DNA of 64,000 nt, taken from positions 36,183-100,182 of the forward strand of contig PAWM01000017.1 of assembly GCA_002714185.1 (NCBI GenBank), read 5' to 3'. Positions 31,269 through 42,357 of this stretch are shown piece by piece. Position 1 is the first letter of the stretch, and every line of letters starts with the position of its first letter. The notes below the pieces were generated by a model. It was not told the origin of the DNA and ran no database searches. It worked only from the letters and a program-made list of their open reading frames with translations. Position numbers and translations under genes: made by a program. This DNA is from Flavobacteriales bacterium. GTDB lineage: Bacteria > Bacteroidota > Bacteroidia > Flavobacteriales > TMED113.

Positions 31269-32090
31269 TTACCTGTGTGGATTAATTGCAAAACCAACAG
31301 AAATATTAAAAAATGGTGAAACTAAAGGATATACTGGCATATTTACAAAATTTCCAAGAGCATCAACAATATCTTCATTAATATCAATTTCACCAGTAGA
31401 TGATTCAGGATCATTGAAAGTCCAAGATCCTATGTGTGCTTTATCAAATTTATTTAAATTTAAAAAAATACCAGCATCTAATTTTAATCTTAGTCTTCTA
31501 GCAGTTCTCATATCAAAGGTTCTCCACATAAACTCAGTTAAAAAAGGAATACCATCCCAAGCATAACTAAGATTAAATGTTAGACCACTATAATTCCTGT
31601 TGTTTAATTGCTCCACTAAAGAATCTTCAGTATCCATAAAATATGTCTTAAATCCTATTTCTAAGGACTTTCTTAACATAACATATCTAAATTTCGGCAT
31701 AATTGTTTGAACAAATCTGTCAAATGGATTGTTATAAGTACCTTGATTAACTTTATTCCTTTTTCCAGGGTTAAGAGAAACACCAAACTTTGCATTAACA
31801 TCTTGATCAAAATCCATACCACCCATAAAATAAAATCTTTCTACTTGAGTTCCATATTTTCTACCATAGAAATTAATTTTTATAGCCCAAGAAGGTTGAG
31901 AACCATAAAATATTTCAAAAGGAGCTCTGTCTTTACCTAAGAACGTGCCTCTTTTTTGCTTGTGACCTGGATCCAAAAGACTTAGATATAGGCCTGAATT
32001 TGTCTCATTATTTGTATTATCACTTTCGTTGTTTGCATTAATAGAAAAAGCAAAAAAGAAAGCAAATATTGATACTATAATATGTTTCAT
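31269..32090 (-). CDS. hypothetical secreted/outer-membrane protein
   Basis: Signal peptide MKHIIVSIFAFFFAFSINA; amphipathic beta pattern, aromatic residues near the C-terminus; family not recognised. Confidence 0.6.
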   Translation of the reverse strand: MKHIIVSIFAFFFAFSINANNESDNTNNETNSGLYLSLLDPGHKQKRGTFLGKDRAPFEIFYGSQPSWAIKINFYGRKYGTQVERFYFMGGMDFDQDVNAKFGVSLNPGKRNKVNQGTYNNPFDRFVQTIMPKFRYVMLRKSLEIGFKTYFMDTEDSLVEQLNNRNYSGLTFNLSYAWDGIPFLTEFMWRTFDMRTARRLRLKLDAGIFLNLNKFDKAHIGSWTFNDPESSTGEIDINEDIVDALGNFVNMPVYPLVSPFFNISVGFAINPHR

Positions 32091-32154
32091 TATACATTGA
32101 AATTAATTATTAATATAAGCTAATTTAAAGAAAAAAAAATATAAATAATCATCA

Positions 32155-32889
32155 TTATCTAAATTCAGATAAAATAATTCCAAAAGATACCGCTACATTT
32201 AATGAATCTATTTGTTTATTTTTTGTAGGAATTAAAATTTCTTTATCTAATAATTTTTTAATTTCTAGACTTATACCATGTGATTCATTACCAAAAATAA
32301 TAGCATAATTATTTTTTATTTTTAACTTATATATACTCTCACCTAAAAGAGTAGCACCACAACATATAATTCCTTGTTGTTTCATTTTCTTGATAAGTAT
32401 TTTTAAATCAATAATATGTATTGAGACTCTTGACAAAGAACCCATTGTAGATTGTACAACTTTTGGATTATAAACATCTACACATTCTTTTGATAAATAT
32501 AAAGACTGAAGTCCAAACCAGTCGGCAGTTCTAATCATTGAACCCATATTGCCGGGGTCAGAAATAGAATCCAATAACACAATCTGCTCATGATGAACAA
32601 ATTGATCTATATCAAAATGTGTTTTTTTTCTATAAACAACTGCTAACACATTGGAAGGATTTTTTAAATAACTAATTCGTTTTAATTCGGCTTTAGTAAT
32701 GAATGTGACATTCTCATTTTGATTATATGTAAAACCTTTGTCTGTTGAAAAAATGGAATGTATTTTATAGTCAGAATTAATAAATTCATCTACAAGATGT
32801 GGTCCTTCAACTACAAAACAATTGTATTTTAATCTATATTTACTATATCTTAAAGATGATATAAACTTGATATTTTGCTTAGATAGCAT
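32155..32889 (-). CDS. TrmH/SpoU-family RNA 2'-O-ribose methyltransferase
   Basis: LLDSISDPGNMGSMIRTADWFG, VVQSTMGSLSRV, IIFGNESHGIS, IPTKNKQIDSLNVAVSFGIILSEF. Confidence 0.93.
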   Translation of the reverse strand: MLSKQNIKFISSLRYSKYRLKYNCFVVEGPHLVDEFINSDYKIHSIFSTDKGFTYNQNENVTFITKAELKRISYLKNPSNVLAVVYRKKTHFDIDQFVHHEQIVLLDSISDPGNMGSMIRTADWFGLQSLYLSKECVDVYNPKVVQSTMGSLSRVSIHIIDLKILIKKMKQQGIICCGATLLGESIYKLKIKNNYAIIFGNESHGISLEIKKLLDKEILIPTKNKQIDSLNVAVSFGIILSEFR

Positions 32890-32927
32890 ATTAAAAGAAT
32901 AATTTAGTACAAAATAAAATAATTACA

Positions 32928-35177
32928 TTGTTTAAAAAAATTACATCAATTATAATTATCACATTATGTGTTTCTTGTTATAACACTAAACATATTGCGT
33001 CAGAAGATTTTCTTCTTGCAAAGAATACAATTATAATTAATGGTTACAAAAGTAATAGGATTGATGGAATTTCTAACAAAGAAATTCATAATATCATTAA
33101 ACAAAGTCCAAACAAAAAAATAATTGGATTAATTCCATTTCATATATGGCTATACAATTTAAGTAATCCCGAAAAGAATAATTGGATTAATTCATACTTA
33201 AGGAAAATTGGGGAAAAACCTGTGATTCTTAATCAAGAATTATTACAAAAAAGTATAACCCAAATCAAATCACATTTTGAAAACAACGGGTACTTCAACT
33301 CAAATGTTACTCATACTATCAATTTACATAAAAAGAAAGCTTATATAGATTATAAGATTTCCACTGGGGAATCATATATAATAAACAAAATAAAATATCC
33401 GTCTGTAGACGATTATGATATTGATAAACTGATTGAACTCAGTATTAAAAAAAGTGAAATTAAGAAAGGAGATGTATTCACATACAATGACTTAAATAAA
33501 GAACGCTTTATTATTGAAAAAGTATTTCAAGACAATGGATACTATAAATTCACGAAAGATCTAATTTACATTCAAGCTGATAGCACAGAAAATAAATTAG
33601 TTAATATTATTTTTGACTTTAAGGATGTTAAAACTGATTCTATTAATTATATCAAATTTGATATTAATAATATATTTATTCATTTAGATAATAATGCACA
33701 CTTTACAGACACAATAAAATATAACAATTATTATTTTATTAAACCTAGAAATGAAAACTTCAAATTAAAACTAAATGTAATTGAAGAATTAATTAAAATT
33801 CAACCAAACAATCAATATTCTGAAAAAGATGTAGAAACAACATATAATAACTTGTCTAATTTAGCTTTTTTTAAAAAAATTGAGATTGAATTCATTGAAA
33901 ATCCTTTAACAAACCAATTAAATTGCAATATTAACATAGAAGATCCTATTAAAATGTATTATTCAATTGAAACTGAGGTAAAAAGATCAGCCGACGAAGG
34001 AAATATAGGTGTATCAAGCTACTTGCAGTTTGGTAATAATAATCTTTTAAAAGGTGCAGAGAATCTAAATAGTAAAATAAAAATTTCATTAAGTAACAGA
34101 CAAGCAGGTTCTGAAAACTCAGATATTTTATTTAACACTAAAGAAATATCATATGAGCTAGGAATTAGAAAACCTAAACTTATTTTACCTAAAAAACTAG
34201 ATAAGTGGTTAGTAAATAGTTTTCAAATGAATACTCAGTTTGTTATCTCTGCTACAAAACGAGAACGCCCCGATTTTTCTAGCCAAACAATTACACAAAA
34301 ACTAGGCTACAGTTGGAAAAATGCAAATAATAAACATCATCAATTTAATTTAATTGAATTAAGTTTTTCGGATATTGAAGAAAATGAATTTATTAATAAT
34401 TTAATTTTAAATAATATTTATTTACAAGAACAATTTGAAGATAAATTTATACCTGCCATCAACTACATCTATACTTTTAATAATCAAAAAATATATAAAA
34501 TTACTAACTACACATATTTTAAAAGTAAAATAGAAACTAGCGGTAATTTTTTTCAAATTCTGGGACAAACTGGTAAACTAGAAACTAATGAAAATGATGA
34601 CTTTATGGTTTTTAATAATCCATTTTCTCAATATGCTAAAATAGATTTTGATTTCAGAAGATATTTAATGTTTTCAAAATATAACACATTTGTATTTAGG
34701 AGTTTTTTAGGAATTGCATATGCATATGGTAACTCAGAAAAAATACCTATTCAAAAACAATTTTTCTCAGGGGGTGTAAATAGCATCAGAGCATGGGAAG
34801 CATTTAATTTAGGCCCTGGGACATCATCCCATACAAATAATAATTATGCAACTGGTGACTTAAAATTAGAATTTAATTTAGAATACCGTTTTGATTTTAT
34901 TAATTCACTAAAATCTGCTTTATTTATTGACGGTGGAAATATTTGGCTTCTAAAGGAAAATAATCAAAGTGGAAGTACATTTAAATTAAATAAATTTTAT
35001 CATGACATAGCCTTAGGAGCTGGAATTGGCTTTAGATACGATTTTGACTTTTTTGTTATAAGATTAGACTTGGCTAGTATCATTCGAGATCCAAGTCAAA
35101 ATAAAGGGGAAAGATGGGTGAATAATATATTTAATAGAAAATATCGATATAATTTAGCCATAGGTTATCCATTTTAA
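32928..35177 (+). CDS. TamL / BamA-like outer-membrane assembly lipoprotein (TTG start)
   Basis: Lipobox ITLCVSCYNTKHI; POTRA-like repeats; C-terminal barrel with FFSGGVNSIRAWEAFNLGPG and RYNLAIGYPF. Confidence 0.88.
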   Translation: MFKKITSIIIITLCVSCYNTKHIASEDFLLAKNTIIINGYKSNRIDGISNKEIHNIIKQSPNKKIIGLIPFHIWLYNLSNPEKNNWINSYLRKIGEKPVILNQELLQKSITQIKSHFENNGYFNSNVTHTINLHKKKAYIDYKISTGESYIINKIKYPSVDDYDIDKLIELSIKKSEIKKGDVFTYNDLNKERFIIEKVFQDNGYYKFTKDLIYIQADSTENKLVNIIFDFKDVKTDSINYIKFDINNIFIHLDNNAHFTDTIKYNNYYFIKPRNENFKLKLNVIEELIKIQPNNQYSEKDVETTYNNLSNLAFFKKIEIEFIENPLTNQLNCNINIEDPIKMYYSIETEVKRSADEGNIGVSSYLQFGNNNLLKGAENLNSKIKISLSNRQAGSENSDILFNTKEISYELGIRKPKLILPKKLDKWLVNSFQMNTQFVISATKRERPDFSSQTITQKLGYSWKNANNKHHQFNLIELSFSDIEENEFINNLILNNIYLQEQFEDKFIPAINYIYTFNNQKIYKITNYTYFKSKIETSGNFFQILGQTGKLETNENDDFMVFNNPFSQYAKIDFDFRRYLMFSKYNTFVFRSFLGIAYAYGNSEKIPIQKQFFSGGVNSIRAWEAFNLGPGTSSHTNNNYATGDLKLEFNLEYRFDFINSLKSALFIDGGNIWLLKENNQSGSTFKLNKFYHDIALGAGIGFRYDFDFFVIRLDLASIIRDPSQNKGERWVNNIFNRKYRYNLAIGYPF

Positions 35178-35179
35178 TT

Positions 35180-35187
35180 TAAATTTG
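35180..35187 (+). promoter_or_regulatory. candidate -7 element (TAAATTTG) immediately before the aldolase ATG
   Basis: TAnnTTTG match ending 7 nt before the ATG at 35195. Confidence 0.35.
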
Positions 35188-35194
35188 AACTATT

Positions 35195-36187
35195 ATGAAA
35201 AATTTAAAAAATATTGCACAAGCAATGGTTTCACCAGGAAAAGGTATTCTAGCAGCTGACGAAAGCACACCTACTTGTACAAAAAGATTCACTGCACTTA
35301 AAATAGAAAGTACTGAATCTAGTAGAAATAGATATCGAAGTATGTTACTGAGTGCTAATAATCTAAATCAATACATTAGTGGAGTCATACTGTTTGATGA
35401 AACATTTTATCAAAATATGATTGACACCTCACAAACTATTCCCCAGTATTTAAAATCAAAAAATATTCTAACGGGAATTAAAGTTGACACAGGTGCAAAG
35501 TCACTCGCAAAACACCCGGGTGAAAAAATCACTGAAGGACTAGATAATCTTAGAGAAAGATTACAAAAATATCACATGGAAGGAGCTGACTTTGCAAAAT
35601 GGAGAGCTGTAATTACAATTAACAAAAATATTCCGTCTGATACATGTATGCATGCTAATGCACATGCACTAGCAAGATATGCTTCACTCTGTCAAGAAAA
35701 TAGTATTGTACCAATTGTTGAACCTGAGGTGTTAATGGAGGGTAATCATAATATTAATACATGCTATGAGGTTACTGATAAAATTCTGAAAATAGTCTTT
35801 CAAGAATTGAAATTATTAAAAGTTGACCTTGAAGCAATGGTTTTAAAACCAAATATGGTTTTATCTGGGTTAGAAAATAACGAAAAAATATCAGAGGATA
35901 CTGTTGCTAAAATGACTTATGATGTTCTTAATAAGAATGTACCTAAAGAGGTTCCAGGTATTGCTTTTTTATCTGGTGGGCAAAGTAGCGATTTAGCTAC
36001 TCAACGACTAAATAATTTAAATAAATTATATGGAAATGAAAAATCTTGGAATTTAACATTTTCGTATGGTAGAGGTTTACAACAAGATGCACTATTAAAT
36101 TGGGCAACTGGAAATACAAAAAAAGCACAAGAAGCACTCATCTATAGAGCAAAAATGAATCAGCATGCTTCACTTGGTAAGCTATAA
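35195..36187 (+). CDS. class I fructose-bisphosphate aldolase
   Basis: PGKGILAADESTPTCTKRF, GVILFDETFYQ, GIKVDTG, AKWRAVI, PIVEPEVLMEG, FLSGGQS. Confidence 0.95.
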   Translation: MKNLKNIAQAMVSPGKGILAADESTPTCTKRFTALKIESTESSRNRYRSMLLSANNLNQYISGVILFDETFYQNMIDTSQTIPQYLKSKNILTGIKVDTGAKSLAKHPGEKITEGLDNLRERLQKYHMEGADFAKWRAVITINKNIPSDTCMHANAHALARYASLCQENSIVPIVEPEVLMEGNHNINTCYEVTDKILKIVFQELKLLKVDLEAMVLKPNMVLSGLENNEKISEDTVAKMTYDVLNKNVPKEVPGIAFLSGGQSSDLATQRLNNLNKLYGNEKSWNLTFSYGRGLQQDALLNWATGNTKKAQEALIYRAKMNQHASLGKL

Positions 36188-36198
36188 ATAGTTACAAA

Positions 36199-37044
36199 AT
36201 GGGTTGGTTCAAAAGAAAAAATCAAGGTATTTTTACAGATAGTAAATCTAAAAAAGATGTACCAAAGGGTCTTTGGTATAAATGTCCACAGTGTAAACAA
36301 TTAAGCCCAAAAAAAGAACATGAAAAAAATTTTTCTGTCTGTTCATACTGTGATTATCATTCAAGAATAAATAGTATTCAATACTTTTCTATATTATTTG
36401 ATGAAGGAAAATATAAAGAAACAAACAACAATCTTAAATCTTTAGATCCTCTTTTATTTATTGATACAAAAAAATATAGCGACCGATTAAAAGAAGCTGA
36501 AGAAGCCTCGATCTTCAACGAAGCAATTAGTACAGCTTACGGAAAAATGAATGGAAAGTTAATTGCAATTGCTGTTATGAACTTTGAATTTATTGGTGGT
36601 TCCATCAGTTCTGCCGTAGGTGAAAAAATATGTAGAATTATTAAGTTATCAATTAAGAAAAAAATACCATTACTAATTATTTCTAAATCTGGTGGAGCAC
36701 GGATGATGGAAGCTGCCTTTTCTCTCATGCAACTTGCAAAAACATCAGCACATTTAAGTTTACTAAGTAAGGAGAAAATTCCCTACATATCTCTTTTAAC
36801 TGATCCAACATTTGGTGGAGCAACTGCATCTTTTTCTATGTTAGGAGATATTAATATTGCTGAACCGAATGCTTTGATTGGGTTTGCTGGACCTAGAGTA
36901 GTTAAAGAGACAATAGGAAAAGACTTACCTGAGGGGTTTCAAAAGTCTGAATTTTTACTCGAAAAAGGTTTCTTAGATTTTATTGTTCATAGGAAAAATT
37001 TAAAAGAAAAAATTTCTGATTTTCTCAATATGGTATATTATTAG
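36199..37044 (+). CDS. accD: acetyl-CoA carboxylase carboxyltransferase subunit beta
   Basis: Zn ribbon CPQCKQLSPKKEHEKNFSVCSYCDYH; GGSISSAVGEKICR, SGGARMMEAAFSLMQLAKTSA, DPTFGGATASFSMLGDI. Confidence 0.95.
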   Translation: MGWFKRKNQGIFTDSKSKKDVPKGLWYKCPQCKQLSPKKEHEKNFSVCSYCDYHSRINSIQYFSILFDEGKYKETNNNLKSLDPLLFIDTKKYSDRLKEAEEASIFNEAISTAYGKMNGKLIAIAVMNFEFIGGSISSAVGEKICRIIKLSIKKKIPLLIISKSGGARMMEAAFSLMQLAKTSAHLSLLSKEKIPYISLLTDPTFGGATASFSMLGDINIAEPNALIGFAGPRVVKETIGKDLPEGFQKSEFLLEKGFLDFIVHRKNLKEKISDFLNMVYY

Positions 37045-37055
37045 AAAATAATCCA

Positions 37056-37083
37056 TTGTTTAGTAAAATAAATACTATATTTG
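37056..37083 (+). promoter_or_regulatory. Bacteroidota sigma-A promoter for rpsO (TTG-N17-TATATTTG)
   Basis: TTG at 37056-37058, 17-nt spacer, TATATTTG at 37076-37083; good -33/-7 consensus before rpsO. Confidence 0.7.
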
Positions 37084-37113
37084 CACCTCATTTAAATATT
37101 TTAAAAAAAATAT

Positions 37114-37383
37114 ATGTATTTAGATACTAAAAAAAAGAAAACAATTTTTAAAAAGTATGGTAAATCTGAAGCTGATACAGGTAATTCAGAAAGCCAAATT
37201 GCTATTTTCACAGAAAGGATAAATCATTTAACTCAGTATTTAACCGAAAATAAAAAAGATAACAACACAAAAAGATCTTTAGTATTGTTAGTGGGGAAAC
37301 GACGAAGAATGCTAGACTATTTAAAGAAGAAAGATATAGAAAGATATAGAAAAGTTATCAAATTGCTCAATTTAAGAAAATAA
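37114..37383 (+). CDS. rpsO: 30S ribosomal protein S15
   Basis: 89 aa; DTGNSESQIAIFTERINHLTQYL..RSLVLLVGKRRRMLDYLKKKD. Confidence 0.97.
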   Translation: MYLDTKKKKTIFKKYGKSEADTGNSESQIAIFTERINHLTQYLTENKKDNNTKRSLVLLVGKRRRMLDYLKKKDIERYRKVIKLLNLRK

Positions 37384-37432
37384 CTTATCTGAGCAATAAC
37401 TACTTACTAACAATAAACCCTTATATAAAATA

Positions 37433-39547
37433 ATGAAACCAGAATTAAAGACAGTGAAAATTTGTCTAAATAATGACAAAGAAATTACTATAGAAACAGG
37501 ACTATTAGCAAAACAAGCACATGGATCTTGTGTAGTAAAAATGGGTGACACAATGATATTAGCAACTGTGGTGTCAGATAAAAATCAAAAAGAAGGGATT
37601 GACTTCTTACCGCTTAGTGTTGACTACAGAGAAAAATTTGCAGCTGACGGCAGGTTCCCAGGAGGCTTTTTAAAAAGAGAAGGTCGACCATCAGACCAAG
37701 AAATTCTGGGCATGAGACTAGTTGACAGAGTTTTAAGACCATTATTTCCGAAAAATTATCATTCAGAAACACAAGTCATGATTCAGCTAATGTCGCATGA
37801 TAGAAATGTTGACCCCCATTCACTTATAGGACTAGCAGCTTCAACAGCACTAACTCTATCAGATATACCATTTGAAGGACCTATATCTGAAGTTAGAGTT
37901 GGTAGGATTAATGGTGATTTTATTATAAACCCCAGCCCCGAAGAATTAATAAGTTCTGACATAGACCTTATGATTGGAGCATCAACCGAATCAGTCATAA
38001 TGGTTGAAGGTGAAATGAAAGAAATCTCTGAAGAAGAAATGATTGAGGCAATTAAATTTGGACACGAAGCTATTAAAGATCAGTGCAACCTGCAGCTTGA
38101 ACTCCTTAAAAAATGTGATCCTATACTAAAACGAGAAAATATAGAGTCAGAAGACACTGAAATCACTAATAAAGTACATAAATATTGCTACGATTCAATT
38201 TATAAGATTGCAAGTAAAAATACCACTAAACAAGAAAGAACTGATCTACTTGACGACCTTAAAAATAAACTAATTGACACATTTTCTGAAGAAGAAAATA
38301 CAGAACATGGAGAAGAAATCAATAAAGCATTCTACTCATGTCAAAAAGAAGCGATAAGAAATTTTATTCTAGATACACAAACAAGATTAGATGGTAGAAA
38401 AACCGATGAAATTAGACCAATTTGGTGTGAAATAGATTATCTTCCAAAAACTCACGGATCAGCTGTATTTACTAGAGGTGAAACACAGTCATTAACTACA
38501 GTTACCCTTGGAACATCATTAGATGAAAACAGGCTAGATACTGTCACTCAACAAGGTGCTGAAAAATTTTACCTTCACTATAATTTTCCACCATTTTCTA
38601 CTGGTGAAGCTCGTATGAAATTTAGTGTCAGCAGAAGAGAAATTGGTCATGGAAACCTAGCTCAAAGAGCATTAAAAGATATGATTAAAGAATCTAATCC
38701 ATATACTATTAGAGTAGTTTCGGAAATACTTGAATCTAATGGATCATCCTCAATGGCAACAGTCTGTGCAGGAACATTAGCATTAATGGATGCCGGAGTA
38801 GAAATTATCAGACCTGTATCTGGTATAGCAATGGGATTAATTACAAATGAAGATAATTCAAAATTTGCAATATTATCTGATATTTTAGGAGATGAAGATT
38901 TCCTAGGTGATATGGACTTTAAAGTAACTGGTACTACAGCCGGTATCACTGCATGTCAAATGGATATGAAAGTAAAAGGTTTACCATATAACATATTAGA
39001 AGAAGCATTAAATCAATCTAAAAAAGGTAGACTACACATTTTAGATGAAATGCTAAAAACCATATCAAATAGTAGGGAAACACCTAAACCACACTCACCA
39101 AAAATGGTTACAATGACAATTCCAAAAGATATGATTGGAGGAATTATAGGTCCGGGTGGTAAGGTCATTCAAAAAATGCAAGCAGACACAGAAACAACAA
39201 TTACTATTAACGAAGAAGATAATATGGGAATTGTTGAAATACTTGGTACTAATTCGGAAGGAATAGAGAAAGCACAAAATACTATAAAAGATATTTGTTT
39301 TATTCCAGAAGTTGGAGAAATTTATGACGGTGTAGTGAAATCAATTCAGCCTTATGGAGCATTTGTAGAAATAAAAAAAGGAACAGACGGACTACTACAT
39401 ATCTCAGAAATTGATTGGAAAAGACTTGAAACTGTTGAAGAAGTTTTAAAAGAAGGTGATCCTGTTCAAGTTAAACTAATTAGTATTGATCCAAAAAATG
39501 GGAAAATGAAATTATCTCGAAAAATACTACTACCAAAACCTGAATAA
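37433..39547 (+). CDS. pnp: polyribonucleotide nucleotidyltransferase
   Basis: RNase PH domains ([45 protein letters not shown]), KH domain [16 protein letters not shown]-terminal S1 domain. Confidence 0.97.
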   Translation: MKPELKTVKICLNNDKEITIETGLLAKQAHGSCVVKMGDTMILATVVSDKNQKEGIDFLPLSVDYREKFAADGRFPGGFLKREGRPSDQEILGMRLVDRVLRPLFPKNYHSETQVMIQLMSHDRNVDPHSLIGLAASTALTLSDIPFEGPISEVRVGRINGDFIINPSPEELISSDIDLMIGASTESVIMVEGEMKEISEEEMIEAIKFGHEAIKDQCNLQLELLKKCDPILKRENIESEDTEITNKVHKYCYDSIYKIASKNTTKQERTDLLDDLKNKLIDTFSEEENTEHGEEINKAFYSCQKEAIRNFILDTQTRLDGRKTDEIRPIWCEIDYLPKTHGSAVFTRGETQSLTTVTLGTSLDENRLDTVTQQGAEKFYLHYNFPPFSTGEARMKFSVSRREIGHGNLAQRALKDMIKESNPYTIRVVSEILESNGSSSMATVCAGTLALMDAGVEIIRPVSGIAMGLITNEDNSKFAILSDILGDEDFLGDMDFKVTGTTAGITACQMDMKVKGLPYNILEEALNQSKKGRLHILDEMLKTISNSRETPKPHSPKMVTMTIPKDMIGGIIGPGGKVIQKMQADTETTITINEEDNMGIVEILGTNSEGIEKAQNTIKDICFIPEVGEIYDGVVKSIQPYGAFVEIKKGTDGLLHISEIDWKRLETVEEVLKEGDPVQVKLISIDPKNGKMKLSRKILLPKPE

Positions 39548-39566
39548 GTTAAATTATAATTGAAAT

Positions 39567-40430
39567 ATGAGACAGCTAAAAATCACAAAACAAGTCACAA
39601 ATAGAGAAACAGCTTCTCTTGATAAATACTTACAAGAAATAGGAAAAGTGGACTTGATTTCTGCTGACGAAGAAGTTACATTAGCTCAAAGAATAAAAGA
39701 AGGGGATGAAATTGCACTAGAAAAACTAACAAAAGCTAATCTTCGTTTTGTGGTGTCAGTTGCTAAACAATACCAAAATCAAGGACTCTCACTACCAGAT
39801 TTAATTAATGAGGGAAACCTAGGACTAATAAAAGCTGATAAAAGATTTGATGAAACAAGGGGTTTCAAATTTATTTCTTATGCTGTATGGTGGATTAGAC
39901 AGTCAATTCTACAAGCATTAGCTGAACAATCTAGAATTGTAAGATTACCACTAAATAAAATTGGCTCAATAAATAAAATCAATAAAACTTATGCATCTCT
40001 TGAACAAAAATATGAAAGAGAACCTTCAGCAGATGAAATTGCAAATGTTTTAGAAATTAGTGCAAACGATGTTCGTGAATCACAAAGAAACTCAGGAAGA
40101 CATATATCAATGGATGCACCATTAGTTGATGGTGAAGATAGTAATCTATATGATGTAATTATGAGTGGAGAAAGCCCAAATCCTGATGATAGTTTAATTA
40201 ATGATTCACTAAGAACAGAAATTGAAAGATCATTAACAACCTTAACAGATAGAGAAGCTGATGTAATTCGATTATATTTTGGTTTAGGAAGTAAGCATGC
40301 TATGACACTTGAAGAAATTGGAGAAAAATTTGATTTAACGAGAGAAAGAGTGAGGCAAATAAAAGAAAAAGGAATTAGGCGATTAAAACACACTTCAAGA
40401 AGTAAAATTTTAAAAACATACCTAGGTTAA
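39567..40430 (+). CDS. rpoD: RNA polymerase primary sigma factor (Bacteroidota short RpoD)
   Basis: [78 protein letters not shown]. Confidence 0.97.
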   Translation: MRQLKITKQVTNRETASLDKYLQEIGKVDLISADEEVTLAQRIKEGDEIALEKLTKANLRFVVSVAKQYQNQGLSLPDLINEGNLGLIKADKRFDETRGFKFISYAVWWIRQSILQALAEQSRIVRLPLNKIGSINKINKTYASLEQKYEREPSADEIANVLEISANDVRESQRNSGRHISMDAPLVDGEDSNLYDVIMSGESPNPDDSLINDSLRTEIERSLTTLTDREADVIRLYFGLGSKHAMTLEEIGEKFDLTRERVRQIKEKGIRRLKHTSRSKILKTYLG

Positions 40431-40434
40431 ATTT

Positions 40435-41085
40435 ATGAGCCATTTAATTGCTCCATCAATGCTGGCTTGTGATTTTTCAAATTTAAAATCACAAGTAGAT
40501 ATGATTAATCAAAGTGAAGCAGATTGGTTACACTTAGATGTTATGGATGGGATATTTGTACCAAATATTTCTTTTGGTATTCCAATTATTGAATCAATAT
40601 CAAAACTTACAGATAAACCACTAGATGTACACTTAATGATCGAAAAACCTGATAGATATATAAAAAATTTTAAACAAGCTGGAGCTAATATATTAACTGT
40701 ACATCTTGAAGCTTGTACACATTTACACAGAACACTTGATACTATTAAGAAAGAAGGCATGAAAGCTGGAGTTGCAATTAACCCACATACCTCAGTAAAT
40801 AATCTTTTTGATGTATTAAAAAATGTAGATTTAATTTGTATAATGTCAGTAAATCCTGGATTTGGTGGACAATTCTTTATAGAAAACACATATAATAAAA
40901 TAAAAAAATTAATAAGCCTAAGAAAAGAAACAGAAAGTGATTTTTTGATAGAAATTGATGGCGGTGTAAATTTAAAGAATGCTAGTAAATTAATTACTGA
41001 AGGAGTTGATATACTGGTTGCAGGAAACACAGTTTTCAAATCTAATGACCCTAAACAAACTATTAAGTCATTAAAAACTATTTAA
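40435..41085 (+). CDS. rpe: ribulose-phosphate 3-epimerase
   Basis: IAPSMLACDFSNLKSQV, LHLDVMDGIFVPNISFG, MSVNPGFGGQFFI, IEIDGGVN. Confidence 0.96.
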   Translation: MSHLIAPSMLACDFSNLKSQVDMINQSEADWLHLDVMDGIFVPNISFGIPIIESISKLTDKPLDVHLMIEKPDRYIKNFKQAGANILTVHLEACTHLHRTLDTIKKEGMKAGVAINPHTSVNNLFDVLKNVDLICIMSVNPGFGGQFFIENTYNKIKKLISLRKETESDFLIEIDGGVNLKNASKLITEGVDILVAGNTVFKSNDPKQTIKSLKTI

Positions 41086-42280
41086 CATAATCAAATAAAT
41101 AACTAAATCTATTAGTTAGTTTACCATTTAGTGTAATAGTAGCTCTATTAATAATATTTTTTTCACTCAATAAATCTGGAAGAATCTTATCTATAAATAC
41201 CTCACCAAAATGTATTGATGCATCCCTTGGCAATGAACATGGAAGATTATCTACAGCCATCACTACTATATTTTTATCTTTTGAATAATCATCTTCAAAT
41301 CCAGTATATGGATTATAACCATAAAACGGAGATTCAATAGTAGATGGTCTTATTGTACATGCAATAGGACCATCAATATCACAACTAATATCCCCTACTA
41401 CTTTAACATTAAACTTAGAATTACTTATATCATTTTTAGTTAATAAAAAAGGATTATTTGGAGCAAAATAATGCCCTGTAATTAACATATCAGCAATAGC
41501 TGTATAGTCAGTAAGCCTAGACATATATGAGCTAGGATTATTATAAAAATCATCTTTTGACCCCAAAGATCCATCATTTTTTTTAACACAATCAAATGAA
41601 TTTAATTGAATATACACTGGTTCTTTAAATTTTAAATTTAAGAAATCATTTTTATTGACCTTTTTAATACCTAATAAATTTAGCACTTCAACTGCACCTT
41701 TTGCAACCCTTCCTGAACCTGTTAAAATAATTTTAAAATTTTTAGGAAGAGATACTTTAAAAAGCTCCTTATCTAACTGAAATTTATTAATTAATAATTG
41801 TGGAAATTCAAGTTCATATTTTTTTGTTTTCTTCCCATAAGCTAAGAAGGTATTATAACACCCAACTATACCAGCATATCGTCCAAAACCAATTAATCGT
41901 TGATTTTTAGAGTTAGTTAATGTTTCATAATCGACCAATTGAATATTCTTTCTAAGAATACTTTGTAATAATAATTTATTATATGGCTGCTTTTTAATAG
42001 TATGTGAAAAGAAAAAGAAAATTTTATTATCAATCAACATATCAATTGGAACTTCCTTAATCCCCATAATAATATGACACATAGATAAATCTTCTCTAAC
42101 GGTAACTCCAAAGTTAGTGTACTCTGAATCAGAAAAACATCGATTTTGGCTAGACTGGATAAATATAGAAACTTCAGGATATTTGTGTAGAATATCTGCA
42201 CATTGTTTTGGAGAAAACACAACTCTTCTATCAGGAGGAACCTTTCCTTCTCTTAATAATCCTATATTGAGACTTTTCAT
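41078..42280 (-). CDS. NAD(P)-dependent oxidoreductase, alanine dehydrogenase/saccharopine dehydrogenase-like
   Basis: IGLLREGKVPPDRRVVFSPKQCADI; FSHTIKKQPYN; GRYAGIVGCYN; VVGDISCDIDGPIACTIRPSTIESPFYGYNP. Confidence 0.82.
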   Translation of the reverse strand: MKSLNIGLLREGKVPPDRRVVFSPKQCADILHKYPEVSIFIQSSQNRCFSDSEYTNFGVTVREDLSMCHIIMGIKEVPIDMLIDNKIFFFFSHTIKKQPYNKLLLQSILRKNIQLVDYETLTNSKNQRLIGFGRYAGIVGCYNTFLAYGKKTKKYELEFPQLLINKFQLDKELFKVSLPKNFKIILTGSGRVAKGAVEVLNLLGIKKVNKNDFLNLKFKEPVYIQLNSFDCVKKNDGSLGSKDDFYNNPSSYMSRLTDYTAIADMLITGHYFAPNNPFLLTKNDISNSKFNVKVVGDISCDIDGPIACTIRPSTIESPFYGYNPYTGFEDDYSKDKNIVVMAVDNLPCSLPRDASIHFGEVFIDKILPDLLSEKNIINRATITLNGKLTNRFSYLFDYVK

Positions 42281-42319
42281 TATCGTTGTAAAATTATAAA
42301 ATAATTAAACTATTGTATG

Positions 42320-42327
42320 TAAATTTG
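42320..42327 (+). promoter_or_regulatory. candidate -7 element (TAAATTTG) for ssrA
   Basis: TAnnTTTG match 30 bp upstream of the mature tmRNA 5' end. Confidence 0.45.
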
Positions 42328-42357
42328 CGATTAATAAATTAGGATCTTTGATTTAAT

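Noticed and set aside
37330-37352. Short direct repeat AAGATATAG AAAGATATAG at the end of rpsO
   Set aside because: Within coding sequence of a conserved ribosomal protein; codon-level coincidence
39989-40393. 134 aa antisense ORF inside rpoD
   Set aside because: Shadow ORF of a highly conserved sigma factor gene
40509-41039. 176 aa antisense ORF inside rpe
   Set aside because: Fully antisense to a well-conserved CDS; composition artefact of AT-rich coding DNA
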